DNA from: Dongia deserti
Lineage (GTDB): Bacteria > Pseudomonadota > Alphaproteobacteria > Dongiales > Dongiaceae
DNA length: 64,000 nucleotides
Direction: 5' to 3'
Assembly: GCF_003574735.1 (NCBI RefSeq)
Contig: NZ_QORW01000008.1
Location: 1 to 64,000 of the forward strand
Part shown: positions 26,037 to 36,779 of the stretch, in pieces
Numbering within the stretch: position 1 is the first letter of the stretch
How the letters are laid out: each line of letters starts with the position of its first letter
Notes under the pieces: generated by a model
What the model was told of the DNA's origin: nothing
Database searches by the model: none
Seen by the model: only the letters and a program-made list of their open reading frames with translations
Position numbers and translations under genes: made by a program

Positions 26037-26657
26037 TCAGCTTTCTGCTGGACGCTTTTTCGCGTCTTCGCCCCAGCGTTTTGCGCCTTCGAGGTGGATG
26101 CCGTAGAGGTCGAGCACGCGGGCGAGGTTCTGGTCGATCACGTCCTGCAGGGTCTTGGGGCCGGCATACATCGCCGGCACGGGCGGGGCGATCACGCCGC
26201 CCATGTCCGTCACCGCCAGCATGTTCTTGAGATGCCCGGCATGGAGCGGCGTCTCGCGCACCATCAGGACGAGGCGCCGGCGCTCCTTCAGGGTGACGTC
26301 GGCGGCGCGCGAGAGCAGGGTCGTTGTAACGCCGCTCGCGATCTCCGCGAGGCTCTTCACTGAGCAAGGCGCAACGATCATGCCAAGCGTGAGGTACGAT
26401 CCGCTGGAGATCGGCGCCGCCATGTCGTCGATGTCGTAGCAGCGATCGGCGAGCGCCTTCACATCCTTGGTCTTGTGATTGGTCTCGTACGCGAGAGTCA
26501 CTTCCGCGGACCGCGACATCACGAGATGCGTTTCGATCACGGTGTCACGCAGCAGCTCCAACAGGCGCACGCCGAAAATGACTCCAGATGCGCCGGAGAT
26601 TCCAATGACGAGTCGTGCTGGTTGCGGCTTGTGAGAAGGCCCGGAAATCGGCGCCAT
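26037..26657 (-). CDS. ubiX: UbiX-family flavin prenyltransferase
   Basis: 206 residues. FMN-binding LVIGISGASGVIFGVRLLELL is near the N-terminus. VAPCSVKSLAEIASG and a run ending in RETPLHAGHLKNMLAVTDMG are characteristic of UbiX/Pad1. The enzyme makes prenylated FMN for a UbiD-type decarboxylase, mostly in ubiquinone synthesis. No ubiD is present in the window. ATG 26657 is preferred over an upstream TTG. It converges on the TIGR02444 gene. Confidence 0.92.
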   Translation of the reverse strand: MAPISGPSHKPQPARLVIGISGASGVIFGVRLLELLRDTVIETHLVMSRSAEVTLAYETNHKTKDVKALADRCYDIDDMAAPISSGSYLTLGMIVAPCSVKSLAEIASGVTTTLLSRAADVTLKERRRLVLMVRETPLHAGHLKNMLAVTDMGGVIAPPVPAMYAGPKTLQDVIDQNLARVLDLYGIHLEGAKRWGEDAKKRPAES

Positions 26658-26852
26658 TTGGGTCAATCCTGCTGCTGCATTAACCGGTAATCTTAGGTCT
26701 TTTTTGAAGGCGCGGCGGTTCGTCCGTTTACTCTGCTGCGTGATGGTAGTAGCATTCCGACATCAAAATCGGTTGATCATTTTTCGAGGATAAACGCCCG
26801 AGAAATGCGCCACTTGTCCTACAATCTGTAGCATCGGAAAGGAGATACGCCC

Positions 26853-27023
26853 ATGGCAGTCGCCTCGCATCAGGAATCCCTCAAGGCGAAGCACGCTGAT
26901 TTGGACGCGCAGATCGCCGAAGAGGAGCGTAGACCGCATCCCGATGACGTGGTGATCCATCATCTCAAGAAGATGAAACTGAAGATTAAGGACGAGTTGA
27001 TGCAATTGCAGCACGCTGACTAG
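26853..27023 (+). CDS. DUF465/YdcH-like small protein
   Basis: 56 residues: MAVASHQESLKAKHADLDAQ followed by a charged helix and HHLKKMKLKIKDELMQL. This is the typical helical hairpin of DUF465 (YdcH) proteins, which are common in alphaproteobacteria and of unknown role. A strong GGAAAGGAG element lies nine bases before the ATG. A terminator-like hairpin follows at 27094. Confidence 0.85.
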   Translation: MAVASHQESLKAKHADLDAQIAEEERRPHPDDVVIHHLKKMKLKIKDELMQLQHAD

Positions 27024-27093
27024 CGTGCGCCCAGGTTTCGCCGCCGGGACCTGATCGGACCGACGACGCTACCCCGGCGCTGCCTGCGTCGGA

Positions 27094-27138
27094 AACAGCC
27101 CTCCCCGAGGCAAGCCTCCGGAGGGCTGTTGGTTTTTG
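27094..27138 (+). terminator. Hairpin with T-rich tail after the DUF465 gene
   Basis: The arms AACAGCCCTCC and GGAGGGCTGTT (11 bases, perfect) enclose 15 bases and are followed by GGTTTTTGGG. It is probably an intrinsic terminator that isolates the DUF465 gene from the leuA leader. Confidence 0.65.
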
Positions 27139-27147
27139 GGCCAGAGA

Positions 27148-27212
27148 TCAGATTTCAGATGCCAGATGTCAGCCCACTTCTTCTGGCATCTGAAATCTGA
27201 CCTCTGACATCT
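27148..27212. repeat. Large inverted repeat built of 7-base units
   Basis: Arms of 19 perfectly complementary bases (27148-27166 and 27182-27200) are separated by 15 bases. The left side is a run of CAGATNN units and the right side a run of NNTCTGA units, each with a period of seven. An extra GATGTCAG/CTGACATC pair extends beyond the main arms and allows a register shift. It lies between the DUF465 terminator and the leuA leader peptide. Confidence 0.8.
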
Positions 27213-27257
27213 TGCCGGCCCTTGATTCTCTGCGGTTTGCCGGCTAGCTTCCGCCCC

Positions 27258-27290
27258 ATGCACAGCCTCGCCCTTACCCTGCGACTTACC

Positions 27291-27305
<15 letters not shown>
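27258..27305 (+). CDS. Leucine-rich leader peptide of leuA
   Basis: A 15-codon frame MHSLALTLRLTAPAL with five Leu codons, beginning 282 bases before the leuA start on the same strand. Leader peptides rich in the pathway end product are typical for ribosome-mediated attenuation of leu genes. No strong ribosome binding site is visible, but GCTTCCGCCCC precedes it. Expression is inferred. Confidence 0.6.
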
Positions 27306-29237
<1,932 letters not shown>

Positions 29238-29240
29238 TCC

Positions 29241-29266
29241 ATGGAGGCGCCGCGCGGCGCCTCCAT
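29241..29266 (+). terminator. GC-rich hairpin just after leuA
   Basis: Perfect 11-base arms ATGGAGGCGCC and GGCGCCTCCAT with a GCGC loop, four bases after the leuA stop. There is no T tract, so it may act as a transcript 3' stabiliser or in combination with the palindrome at 29302. Confidence 0.55.
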
Positions 29267-29301
29267 GAAAGCACCCCGCCATCGCATATAGCCGAACGAG
29301 C

Positions 29302-29335
29302 GTTTTCTCTCCCCCAATTTTGGGGGAGAGAAAAC
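29302..29335. terminator. Perfect 34-base palindrome, bidirectional terminator-like
   Basis: The 16-base arms GTTTTCTCTCCCCCAA and TTGGGGGAGAGAAAAC surround two bases. The outer A/T-rich ends give a T-rich 3' flank in both directions, as in bidirectional terminators. It lies between leuA and the membrane protein gene at 29507. Confidence 0.55.
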
Positions 29336-29506
29336 AGCGCGTGCTTGTCATATGCAAAATGCGAGTGCCTCCATTCATGCCCGGTTCATCCCCGCACGGC
29401 CGACGTCGTAACGCTTGACCCGGCGGCCGTTCTGCGTGTCCCCTAGGGTGGGCTGGCGGCTCGCTGGGGAGCGAACCGCCGATTAGGGCGGCTGGGGGAG
29501 AGGGCC

Positions 29507-30547
29507 GTGAACGAGGCCACGCGCGCTGCGCAGCAGGCGTTGCATCCGGCGACCGTGCGTCTGCCGGCGACGTTCAGTTATCCCCTCGGTGGCATCCTTG
29601 GCCGGACTGCAATCGGGCTCGCGCTGCTAGCGGCAGGCGGTGCCATGGTCTGGCACTCCGGCATTCTGTGGATCGTCGGTGGCGCACTCCTGGTCGTGCT
29701 GGGCGGTGTGGCAACAAGCAGCAATCTCAGCGCCTTGCTCGATCCTGAACGGCGCAAGATCGTGCTCGACGAAGAGGGCATCGAGATCCGCTACGGATTG
29801 TCGCGGCGCTACTATCGGTTCCTGGATTATTCCGACTATCGCATCACGCGCCTCGGCCTGCGCCGTTTCCTGGCCGCGCTGCCGATGGATGTCGAGCGAT
29901 CGCTGGGCAAGCAGGCCGAGCGCGTGCGCGTGACGATGCACGACCAGCCGGCCTTCCTGACGCCGATGCCCCTGTTGGGCAAAGGCGCGCCGGCGACCTT
30001 ACTCGAATGGCAGGCGACGTTGAACGAGCTACGCCGCGCTGCGATCGCCGCGGCGGGCCTGACCGAGGAGCTGGATCGCGCAAACGAGGAAGAGACTGCG
30101 GAGGAGGCGCGCCGCGCCGCAGTCTGGCGCGCACGCGAGCAGGCCGGCGCCAAGGCGTCGCGGCTGTCGCGCCGTCGCTATGTGCGCGGCCGTTTCATCC
30201 TGGCTCTCGTGTTCGTGCTGCTGCTGCTTGGCCCGGTCGGCTTCGCGACGGCGGTGAAGCAGGGACGCATCGCTGTTTGCGGCTCGGCCGGCGGCGCGGG
30301 TTGCCTCAGTATCGATCCGATGCTTCAGCAGATGGCGATGATCGGCGGGCCGCTTCTGGCGGTGCTCGTCTTCGCCCTCGGCAATGCGCGGCTGACGGTT
30401 CGGCGCGCGCATGATCTCGATTTAGACTTGCCGTACTGGAAGGCGGCGCTCGATCTGCTCTCGCGCAACAGCGCGCTGCGGCACCGCCTGGGTCGCGAGG
30501 TGGGAACAGCCGGCACCAATCGCTTTGGACCGATGCCACCGGAGTGA
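29507..30547 (+). CDS. Membrane protein with DUF805-like C-terminus, unknown function
   Basis: 346 residues, GTG start after GGGGGAGAG. Two TM helices lie near residues 28-65 (IGLALLAAGGAMVWHSGILW and onward), a PH-like or soluble part at about 70-170 and a helical charged linker. Two more TM helices follow, from about 225. The element NARLTVRRAHDLDLD recalls the RxHD motif of DUF805 proteins. I do not recognise a specific function. The following gene at 30666 encodes a protein of similar layout and may belong with it. Confidence 0.6.
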   Translation: MNEATRAAQQALHPATVRLPATFSYPLGGILGRTAIGLALLAAGGAMVWHSGILWIVGGALLVVLGGVATSSNLSALLDPERRKIVLDEEGIEIRYGLSRRYYRFLDYSDYRITRLGLRRFLAALPMDVERSLGKQAERVRVTMHDQPAFLTPMPLLGKGAPATLLEWQATLNELRRAAIAAAGLTEELDRANEEETAEEARRAAVWRAREQAGAKASRLSRRRYVRGRFILALVFVLLLLGPVGFATAVKQGRIAVCGSAGGAGCLSIDPMLQQMAMIGGPLLAVLVFALGNARLTVRRAHDLDLDLPYWKAALDLLSRNSALRHRLGREVGTAGTNRFGPMPPE

Positions 30548-30665
30548 GTCGCTCCGGAAATTCAATTCGCTCAAAGGCTTCTCGAATACCCGAAATGGCG
30601 CGGGCGTTTGATCGCCGCTATGCTGAGCATCGAAAATACGGTTGGTCAGACGCGAGGTGGCCCGA

Positions 30666-31250
30666 ATGCGTAACATGGCTTTGTCCGCCGATGCTTCGTT
30701 TCACGAGCCAGCACTACGCTGGACGAAGAGCGAGCTGCCGATCTCGCTGCCCTGGCGCAGCGTGCTGTGGCGCGCCATTGTGCCCGCCCTGTGGGTGTGG
30801 GGCTGGTCGGCCTGGCTCTGGGTGATGACCAACGACAATCCGGGGCGCAGTCTCATCGCTGAGGCCTGGCTCTTCATGGGCATGCCGCTGATCTTCGGCC
30901 TTTCCCTGCTGTGGTGGGTCCACCAGTGGCTGCATCGGCGCCAGGCGGGCACGCTGGTCATCAATGATGACTACCTGGAATGGCAGTCGGAGATGGGCTC
31001 GAACGTTGATCTGCTGTCCGACTGCGGCCCATTCGCAGTGACCGGAAAGCGCAAGTTCGAGGCGCGGATCGAGTGGGACACGGCAAGCTCCTGGGATGGC
31101 GGCGGTCACGAGTGGCCACAATGGACCAGGAAATGGCTCAAGCCCGACCGCACGCTCTATGCGCGCGACCTGGGGCTTGATCGCGGCGCTCTCGAAAGTC
31201 TATGCAAGCTGCTGAACCAGCTGCGCGAGGAGGCCCGGGCCCAAGCCTAA
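30666..31250 (+). CDS. Small membrane protein, unknown function
   Basis: 194 residues. Two TM helices are in the first half (SVLWRAIVPALWVWGWSAWL and LFMGMPLIFGLSLLWWVHQW), followed by a beta-rich domain (GTLVINDDYLEWQSEMGSNV) that resembles bacterial PH-like domains. It ends with LESLCKLLNQLREEARAQA. The start at 30666 has GAGGTGG nearby. It lies 118 bases after the previous membrane protein gene. Confidence 0.65.
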   Translation: MRNMALSADASFHEPALRWTKSELPISLPWRSVLWRAIVPALWVWGWSAWLWVMTNDNPGRSLIAEAWLFMGMPLIFGLSLLWWVHQWLHRRQAGTLVINDDYLEWQSEMGSNVDLLSDCGPFAVTGKRKFEARIEWDTASSWDGGGHEWPQWTRKWLKPDRTLYARDLGLDRGALESLCKLLNQLREEARAQA

Positions 31251-31286
31251 TGGCAAGCCTAGCGGCCCTCGCGATCGGGAGGCCGC

Positions 31287-31559
31287 ATGCTGTTCATGAT
31301 CATTGAGCGTTTCCACGACAAGAACCCGAAGCCGCTCTACAAGCGCTTCCAGGAAAAGGGCCGCATGATGCCCGACGGGCTGAAATATGTCGGCTCCTGG
31401 ATCGAATCCAACTTCGACCGCTGCTTCCAGCTGATGGAATGCGACGACGCGCGCGCCATCCAGGAATGGGTGCTAGCCTGGGGCGACCTCGCCGATTTCG
31501 AGATCGTGCCGGTGGTGGCCTCGAAGGAGACGGCGGAGCTGGTGAATCGGTATCTATGA
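31287..31559 (+). CDS. DUF3303-like small protein
   Basis: 90 residues: MLFMIIERFHDKNPKPLYKR, then GRMMPDGLKYVGSWIESNFD and FQLMECDDARAIQEWVLAW. This is the ferredoxin-like dimeric barrel pattern of DUF3303 proteins, whose role is unknown. GGGAGG stands upstream of the ATG. No link with its neighbours is evident. Confidence 0.8.
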   Translation: MLFMIIERFHDKNPKPLYKRFQEKGRMMPDGLKYVGSWIESNFDRCFQLMECDDARAIQEWVLAWGDLADFEIVPVVASKETAELVNRYL

Positions 31560-31759
31560 TCCAAAGAAATTGGGAGCGCTGAGACGAGACCAACAACGTT
31601 GCCCGTTTGACCGTTTCGTTCCTGCGGCCAATTTATACAGCAATGATCCAGCGGCTTATCGGCCAGCTTTATCCGTCCACTAAGCTTGCGCGATCGAAGG
31701 CGCAGACTGGTCTGAGCGGCCAGCCGATCTTCGGATCAGGAAAATGCCGCGATGCCGCG

Positions 31760-31975
31760 TTACCCCAGCCGTCGAAGAACCGCGCGCCCCTTCAAGGTGA
31801 GGGCCGGTCCGCCGAGCTTTTCCTCTACCAACCCTAGGCCCAAGAACAGCTCGTGAGCACAGTTCGCCGCTCGCGTGCCAAGAAGTCTTTCATAACCCCG
31901 AAGCTGCTCAACCTCGGCTGGGGTCATGTGCATGCCATCTGCCATCGAGCTGAAAGCTTTGAGTGCATCGGTCAT
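31760..31975 (-). CDS. Small hypothetical protein
   Basis: 71 residues, MTDALKAFSSMADGMHMTPA followed by EVEQLRGYERLLGTRAANCA. The ATG at 31975 has GGAGG with ideal spacing, and this is the main support for it. No family recognised; helical and soluble by composition. The C-terminal LTLKGRAVLRRLG recalls the end of small winged-helix domains, but this is weak. Confidence 0.55.
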   Translation of the reverse strand: MTDALKAFSSMADGMHMTPAEVEQLRGYERLLGTRAANCAHELFLGLGLVEEKLGGPALTLKGRAVLRRLG

Positions 31976-32208
31976 AAAATCCTCCCCCGAGTCGTCGTGG
32001 AATTGTAGTCCATCAGCACCCGCAGGGCACTTGGTCTAAGGAAGAATGTTGCAGGCGCGAGGCGGTGCGCCCGCCAGACGGGCGCGAGAGCATGGCACGC
32101 CGGCTTGCGTGGAAGTCGGCCAGCGCGATGACAGTTGGACTATGCTTCCCCCGCGCTCCGGCGAGGCTGGCCTTGCCAGCACCCACGCCGCCCGGCATAG
32201 CTAAGCGC

Positions 32209-33135
32209 ATGGTCCGCCGCTTCTACAAACTTCCCTCACTGAACGCACTGGGCGCCTTCGAGGCCGCTGCTAGGCATTCGAGCTTGAGCTTCGCGGCCGC
32301 CGAGCTCAACGTCACGCCGAGTGCGGTCAGCAAGCATGTGACGTTCCTGGAGCAGGAGCTGGGCGTGCCGCTGTTCGTGCGCGGGCATCGCACCATGCGG
32401 CTGACGCCGGAAGGCGAGCAGCTCTATCGCTCGCTGTCCGAAAGCTTCGCCGGCATGGCGGCGGCGTTCGAGGCGATCAAGACCAGCCGCACGGCGCGCA
32501 CCGTCACCGTCGGCTGCACCACGGCCTTCGCGCAGCTCTGGCTGATGCCAAGGCTCGGCGAATTCTGGCGCGCGCACCAGGACATCGTGATCGATCAGGT
32601 GGTGTCGGACCGTAGCCAGGACCTGCGTCGCTCGGAGGTCGACCTGCGCATCCGCTATGGCGATGGCAAGTGGCCGGAGGAGACCGCCATCAAGCTGTTC
32701 GATGACGTGGTGGTGGCGGTCGCGAGTCCGGACTTCGCGCGCAAGCACAAGATCAAGGAGCCGGCCGAGCTCACCAGCCAGCCGCTGCTCGAGGTGATCA
32801 GCCAGGAGCGCGGCTGGACGGAGTGGGAGGAGTGGTTCGATGCGATCGGCGTGGCGGCACGGCGGCTCAAGACGCGGCGCATCAACAACTACATCATCGC
32901 CTGGCAGGCGGCACAGGACGGGCAGGGCGTCGCGCTCGGCTGGATGAGCCTGGTTGCGCCGCTGCTCGAAGCACGCAAACTGGTGACGCTGACCAAGGCC
33001 GCGTTTGTCCCGCCTGAAGCGACGTACGTGAGCTGGAGCGCGCACCGCCCGCTGAGCGCGGAAGCAACGACCTTGCGCGACTGGCTGATGGCCGAGGCGG
33101 CGAAGATACAGAGCAAGTCGGGGGAGCACGCGTGA
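32209..33135 (+). CDS. LysR family regulator (GcvA-like)
   Basis: 308 residues. The helix-turn-helix is LSFAAAELNVTPSAVSKHVT, followed by FLEQELGVPLFVRGHRTMRL. The effector domain has the GcvA-like VDLRIRYGDGKW element. The ATG at 32209 fits the family N-terminus (LPSLNALGAFEAAARH), and the upstream open frame does not. Its stop overlaps the start of a class C beta-lactamase-like hydrolase gene, so the two genes are co-transcribed, unlike the divergent ampR-ampC arrangement. Confidence 0.9.
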   Translation: MVRRFYKLPSLNALGAFEAAARHSSLSFAAAELNVTPSAVSKHVTFLEQELGVPLFVRGHRTMRLTPEGEQLYRSLSESFAGMAAAFEAIKTSRTARTVTVGCTTAFAQLWLMPRLGEFWRAHQDIVIDQVVSDRSQDLRRSEVDLRIRYGDGKWPEETAIKLFDDVVVAVASPDFARKHKIKEPAELTSQPLLEVISQERGWTEWEEWFDAIGVAARRLKTRRINNYIIAWQAAQDGQGVALGWMSLVAPLLEARKLVTLTKAAFVPPEATYVSWSAHRPLSAEATTLRDWLMAEAAKIQSKSGEHA

Positions 33136-34340
33136 CCGAGATCGATAGACCGCCGTTCGCGGCGCAATGGCCGCTGCCGGGCGCGCCGGCGACCTTGACC
33201 TGGAGCAACTGGGATTGGCCGCCGCAGAATCGCTGGGCGTTCCAGCACGTGGGCGCGTTTCTGCGCACGGCGCGGATCGCGCGCGGCCACGGGCCGGCGT
33301 GGCATTTCGGATCGGCGCCGCGCGATCTCACCGCCGTCACTTTCACCGACATCGACGGTGCGACGCGCACGGTCGGCGACATGCTCACCGCGACCTACAC
33401 GGACGGATTCCTGGTGGCGCATGACGGGAAGCTGGTCGCCGAAATCTACATGAACGGCATGGAGCGCGCGACACTCCATCTCTCGCAATCGATGGTGAAG
33501 TCCTTCACCAGCGCGCTGGTCGGTATCCTCGTCGGGGCGGGCGAGCTTGCGGTCGATCGCCTAGTATCCGACTACGTGCCAGAGCTGGCAAACTGCGGCT
33601 ATCGCGGCGCGACCGTGTCGCAGGTGCTGGACATGCGGTCCGGCGTCAAGTTCGACGAGGACTATCTCGCACCCAACAGCGAGGTGGCGATGCTTGACCG
33701 CGCCAGCGGATGGAAGCCGCGCCGCGACGCTGCCGACACGGTGTCGATCAAAGGTCTGATCCTCGCGCTACAGCAGGAGCGGCCGCATGGCGGTGCATTC
33801 CTGTACCGCTCGATCGAGACCGAAGTGCTGGGCTGGATCATCTCGAAGATCACGGGCCAGGACTTTGCCACCTTCCTGTCCAACGCGCTGTGGCAGCCGA
33901 TGGGGGCGGAGGCGGACGCCACCATCACCATCGATCACGAAGGCACCGGCCTGGCTGATGGCGGGTTCAATGCAAGCCTGCGCGACTATGCGCGCTTCGG
34001 GCAGCTGTTCCTGGATAGCGGCGCACGCGGCACGAAACAGGTGGTGCCGGAGGCGTGGGTGCTGGCTTGCCGCACCGGCGATGTCGACGCTTTCCGGCCG
34101 AACTACGCGGAGCGCTATGCCGTGTTCCCGAACGCCGCGTACAGCAAGCAGTGGTGGGTTTTCGATACCGTCACCGGCCTGCATCAGGCACGTGGCATCT
34201 ATGGCCAGCTGATCCACGTCGAACCGGCTCGCCGACTGGTGGTGGTGAAGCTGTCGTCCTGGCTCGATCCCATCAACGATGCGCTGAGCGCCACCACATT
34301 CCGCGCCATCGATGCAATCGGGCGAGAGTTGGTGGGATAG
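33132..34340 (+). CDS. Serine hydrolase, class C beta-lactamase fold
   Basis: 402 residues, GTG start overlapping the LysR stop. The SxxK motif is SMVK at about residue 119 (LHLSQSMVKSFTSALVGILV). The second motif is FLYRSIET, where YxN is replaced by YRS, as in many esterase-like family members. Other landmarks: ASLRDYARFGQLFLDSG and SKQWWVFDT. No signal peptide is seen, so it is likely cytoplasmic and not a resistance enzyme. Substrate unknown. Confidence 0.87.
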   Translation: MTEIDRPPFAAQWPLPGAPATLTWSNWDWPPQNRWAFQHVGAFLRTARIARGHGPAWHFGSAPRDLTAVTFTDIDGATRTVGDMLTATYTDGFLVAHDGKLVAEIYMNGMERATLHLSQSMVKSFTSALVGILVGAGELAVDRLVSDYVPELANCGYRGATVSQVLDMRSGVKFDEDYLAPNSEVAMLDRASGWKPRRDAADTVSIKGLILALQQERPHGGAFLYRSIETEVLGWIISKITGQDFATFLSNALWQPMGAEADATITIDHEGTGLADGGFNASLRDYARFGQLFLDSGARGTKQVVPEAWVLACRTGDVDAFRPNYAERYAVFPNAAYSKQWWVFDTVTGLHQARGIYGQLIHVEPARRLVVVKLSSWLDPINDALSATTFRAIDAIGRELVG

Positions 34341-34369
34341 ATCGAACTGACCATCGTTCCCACTCCGCT

Positions 34370-34462
34370 GTCACCCCGGCCTCCGAGCCGGGGTCCGTCG
34401 TGTAGCCGCTCGTGCGGCGAAGAAGTGGATGCCGGCTCGCGCTTCGCTTGGCCGGGATGGCA
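34370..34462. repeat. REP-like intergenic palindromic element
   Basis: The hairpin GTCACCCCGGC...GCCGGGGTCC is followed by a second inverted segment ending GGCCGGGATGGCAG. It lies between two converging genes, the usual location of such elements. A related element of similar architecture is found at 42691-42806. Confidence 0.55.
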
Positions 34463-34480
34463 GAAGAGAGAGACTGCTAC

Positions 34481-35296
34481 TTACGCTGCGTCCTTCAGAA
34501 ACTCTTCCAGCAGCGCGTTGAACTGCTTCGGCTGCTCCAGGTTGGGCAGGTGCGCAGTGCCCGGCATGAGCGCGCTCTTTGCGCCCTTGATGCGTTTGCC
34601 CAGGAGCACGCAGCGTTTCTGCAGGTGCGGGAAGTCGAGGTCGCCCCAGATGAGGAGCGTGGGCGCGCCGATCTCCTTCAGGCGCTTGAAGGAGTCGGTG
34701 GCGGGCGTGTCCTTGCCGGGCGACGGGTTCTTCAGGACGATGATGTTCATGCGCAGGAACAGATCGCGCGCCGAGCCCTGCACGCGGCCGTCGACGGCGC
34801 GCGGCCCGTCGAGCCACATGTGCGCTTCGATCTGGTTGACCAGCTCGAAATGCTGCTGGTCCTGGGCCTGCTCCGCCTGCTGCAGCAGGTCGTCGATGTC
34901 GGGCGGGAGGTCCTCCAGCTTCGGCTGTGGCGCGCCGCCGATCGCGGGCGCGACCAGCACCAGCTTCGTCACGCGCTTGGGGTAGGCGAGCGCGAAATCG
35001 ACAGCGAAGCGGCCGCCTTGCGAGCAGCCGACCAGGCACGCGCGCTCGATGCCGAGCCCGTCCAGGACGGCGCGCAGATCTTGCGTGTGGGAGAACGTCT
35101 CCGCTTCGTAGCGTGACTCGCCGAAGCCGCGGCGATCGTACGTCACCACGCGATAGCGGTCCGTGAACGCCGCCATCTGATCGCGCCACATGCGCTTGTC
35201 GGCGACGCCGGCATGCAGGAACACGATCGCGGGCCCCGTGCCGTCTTCCACGCCGGTTAACTGGGCCTTGCCGCTCCGGATTGAAAAGCTGCGCAT
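34481..35296 (-). CDS. Alpha/beta-hydrolase (3-oxoadipate enol-lactonase-like)
   Basis: 271 residues. The oxyanion region is IVFLHAGVADKRMW, the nucleophile elbow VGCSQGGRFAVDFA, the acid in LLIWGDLDFPH and the His in MPGTAHLPNLEQP. The start at 35296 overlaps the last base of the upstream GNAT gene, which indicates translational coupling. Substrate not predictable. Confidence 0.88.
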   Translation of the reverse strand: MRSFSIRSGKAQLTGVEDGTGPAIVFLHAGVADKRMWRDQMAAFTDRYRVVTYDRRGFGESRYEAETFSHTQDLRAVLDGLGIERACLVGCSQGGRFAVDFALAYPKRVTKLVLVAPAIGGAPQPKLEDLPPDIDDLLQQAEQAQDQQHFELVNQIEAHMWLDGPRAVDGRVQGSARDLFLRMNIIVLKNPSPGKDTPATDSFKRLKEIGAPTLLIWGDLDFPHLQKRCVLLGKRIKGAKSALMPGTAHLPNLEQPKQFNALLEEFLKDAA

Positions 35297-35814
35297 CAGC
35301 CGACCTGCTTCTTGAGGGAGAGATAGACGCTGTCGCTCCATTCGCCGCCAATGTGCCAGGTGCGCTGGGCGCGGCCGGTCTCGCGGAAGCCGAGACGCGC
35401 CAGCAGCATGAGGCACCGTTCGTTGCGCGGGTCCGCCTCGGCACGGATCTCCTCCAGCCCACGCTCGTGGAACGCGCGGTCGACCACCGCCTGCAGCGCT
35501 TCGCGCGCAAAGCCCTTGCCCCAGACGGCGGGAGAGAACAGGAAGCCGATCTCGTTGTGGCGCCAGAGTCCCGCCTTGCCGATCAGCAGTCCTTCATGCT
35601 CGACGAAGAAATCGTCGCATTCTCCGGCGTTGATCCCATCGATGGTCTTGGCGACCCAGGCTTCCGTCTCGGCAGTCGTGGTGTGAGGCAGGGTGGACCA
35701 GTAACGCATGGCCAAGGGATCGCGCAGGATCGCGTGCATGGCAGCGACATCGTCGGAGCGGGGCCGGCGCAGGACCAGCCGGGGGGTGCGTAGGATCGTG
35801 TTCATGTCCTTCAT
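35296..35814 (-). CDS. GNAT acetyltransferase (RimJ/RimL type)
   Basis: 172 residues. RTPRLVLRRPRSDDV at the N-terminus and the acetyl-CoA loop PAVWGKGFAREAL are typical of the RimJ/RimL branch, followed by ADPRNERCLMLLARLGF. It could acetylate an N-terminus or a small amine. A second in-frame ATG at 35805 is possible. It is the first gene of a two-gene unit with the hydrolase. Confidence 0.9.
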   Translation of the reverse strand: MKDMNTILRTPRLVLRRPRSDDVAAMHAILRDPLAMRYWSTLPHTTTAETEAWVAKTIDGINAGECDDFFVEHEGLLIGKAGLWRHNEIGFLFSPAVWGKGFAREALQAVVDRAFHERGLEEIRAEADPRNERCLMLLARLGFRETGRAQRTWHIGGEWSDSVYLSLKKQVG

Positions 35815-35918
35815 CTAGCACAAAATTTCACTCTGTCGCGCGAGTCGCCCTTGGCGCGGTGACCGCGCGCGGCTAAGCTGTATACAGCTCTGTGAGCTGA
35901 GACGGGAGGAAAGTGAAG

Positions 35919-36713
35919 ATGGCAAGAAATGCTTTGCGCCGCTGGATGGCGACACTGGGCGTGCTGGCCGGCCTTGGCATGGCCGCACAGATGACCGGGG
36001 CCGACGCGGCCGACAAGGTCAGGGTGGGCTATTCGCCGGAGCCCTATGCGCCGTTCTGGATCCAGGATACAGCCGGCAACTGGGGCGGGTTCGAGGTCGA
36101 GCTGATCGACGCCTTGTTCAAGCAGATGGGCAAGGAATACGAGCTGGTGCCGATCGCCTGGGACGGCCTCATTCCGGCCCTGCAGGAAGGCAAGATCGAT
36201 GCGATCATGAATTCCATGTCGGCGACCGAGGAGCGCAAGCAGGTCGTCGACTTCAGCGACAAGTACTACGAGACGACCGTATCCTTCTACGCCCGCAAGG
36301 ACGAGCCCTTCGAGTATTCGGAGGCGGGGCTGAAGGGCAAGGTGATCGCGGTGCAGACCGCGACCTCGCAACTGGACTGGCTGCAGAAGAAGTGGGGCAA
36401 TGTCGTGGAGATCAAGCTCTATGATACCCAGGACAATGCTGATGCCGATCTGGCGGCGGGACGGGTTGATTACGGCCTCGCTGATACCGTCTACACGGCG
36501 GAAGGATTCCTGAAGTCCGATGCGGGCAAGAACTACGAATTGAAGGGCGAGCCGATCAGCGATCCCTTGATCGGCGGCGATGTCGGCGCCGCGATGCGCA
36601 AGGGCGATCCGCTGCTTGCCGAGGTGAACGCCGCCATCAAGGCGCTGCGCGAGAACGGCACCTACAAGAAGATCAACGACAAATACTTCGGCTTCGACGT
36701 CTACGGCAGCTGA
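35919..36713 (+). CDS. ABC transporter substrate-binding protein, family 3
   Basis: 264 residues with a Sec signal peptide (to about ADAA at residue 32). KVRVGYSPEPYAPFWIQDTA and GFEVELIDALFKQMG are family-3 (polar amino acid) features, together with IPALQEGKIDAIMNSMSATE. A hairpin terminator follows at 36740, and no permease or ATPase gene is next to it, so it must work with a distant transporter. GGGAGGA supports the ATG at 35919. Confidence 0.9.
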   Translation: MARNALRRWMATLGVLAGLGMAAQMTGADAADKVRVGYSPEPYAPFWIQDTAGNWGGFEVELIDALFKQMGKEYELVPIAWDGLIPALQEGKIDAIMNSMSATEERKQVVDFSDKYYETTVSFYARKDEPFEYSEAGLKGKVIAVQTATSQLDWLQKKWGNVVEIKLYDTQDNADADLAAGRVDYGLADTVYTAEGFLKSDAGKNYELKGEPISDPLIGGDVGAAMRKGDPLLAEVNAAIKALRENGTYKKINDKYFGFDVYGS

Positions 36714-36739
36714 AGACGCTCGCGTGGCATCGCCAGCGG

Positions 36740-36761
36740 GGGCCGGCTTCCGCGCCGGCCC
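36740..36761 (+). terminator. Hairpin after the substrate-binding protein gene
   Basis: The arms GGGCCGGC and GCCGGCCC enclose six bases, 27 bases after the stop. A T tract appears only further down (CTGATCTTTT), so it may be a weak intrinsic terminator. Confidence 0.55.
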
Positions 36762-36779
36762 TCGTCGCTGTCTGATCTT

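Noticed and set aside
31607-31837. Small plus-strand open frame overlapping the gene at 31760
   Set aside because: It has no ribosome binding site or family features and conflicts with the minus-strand small gene, which has a good GGAGG.
33132-34340. AmpC beta-lactamase controlled by AmpR
   Set aside because: There is no signal peptide, the YxN motif is altered to YRS, and the LysR gene lies in the same direction and not divergently.
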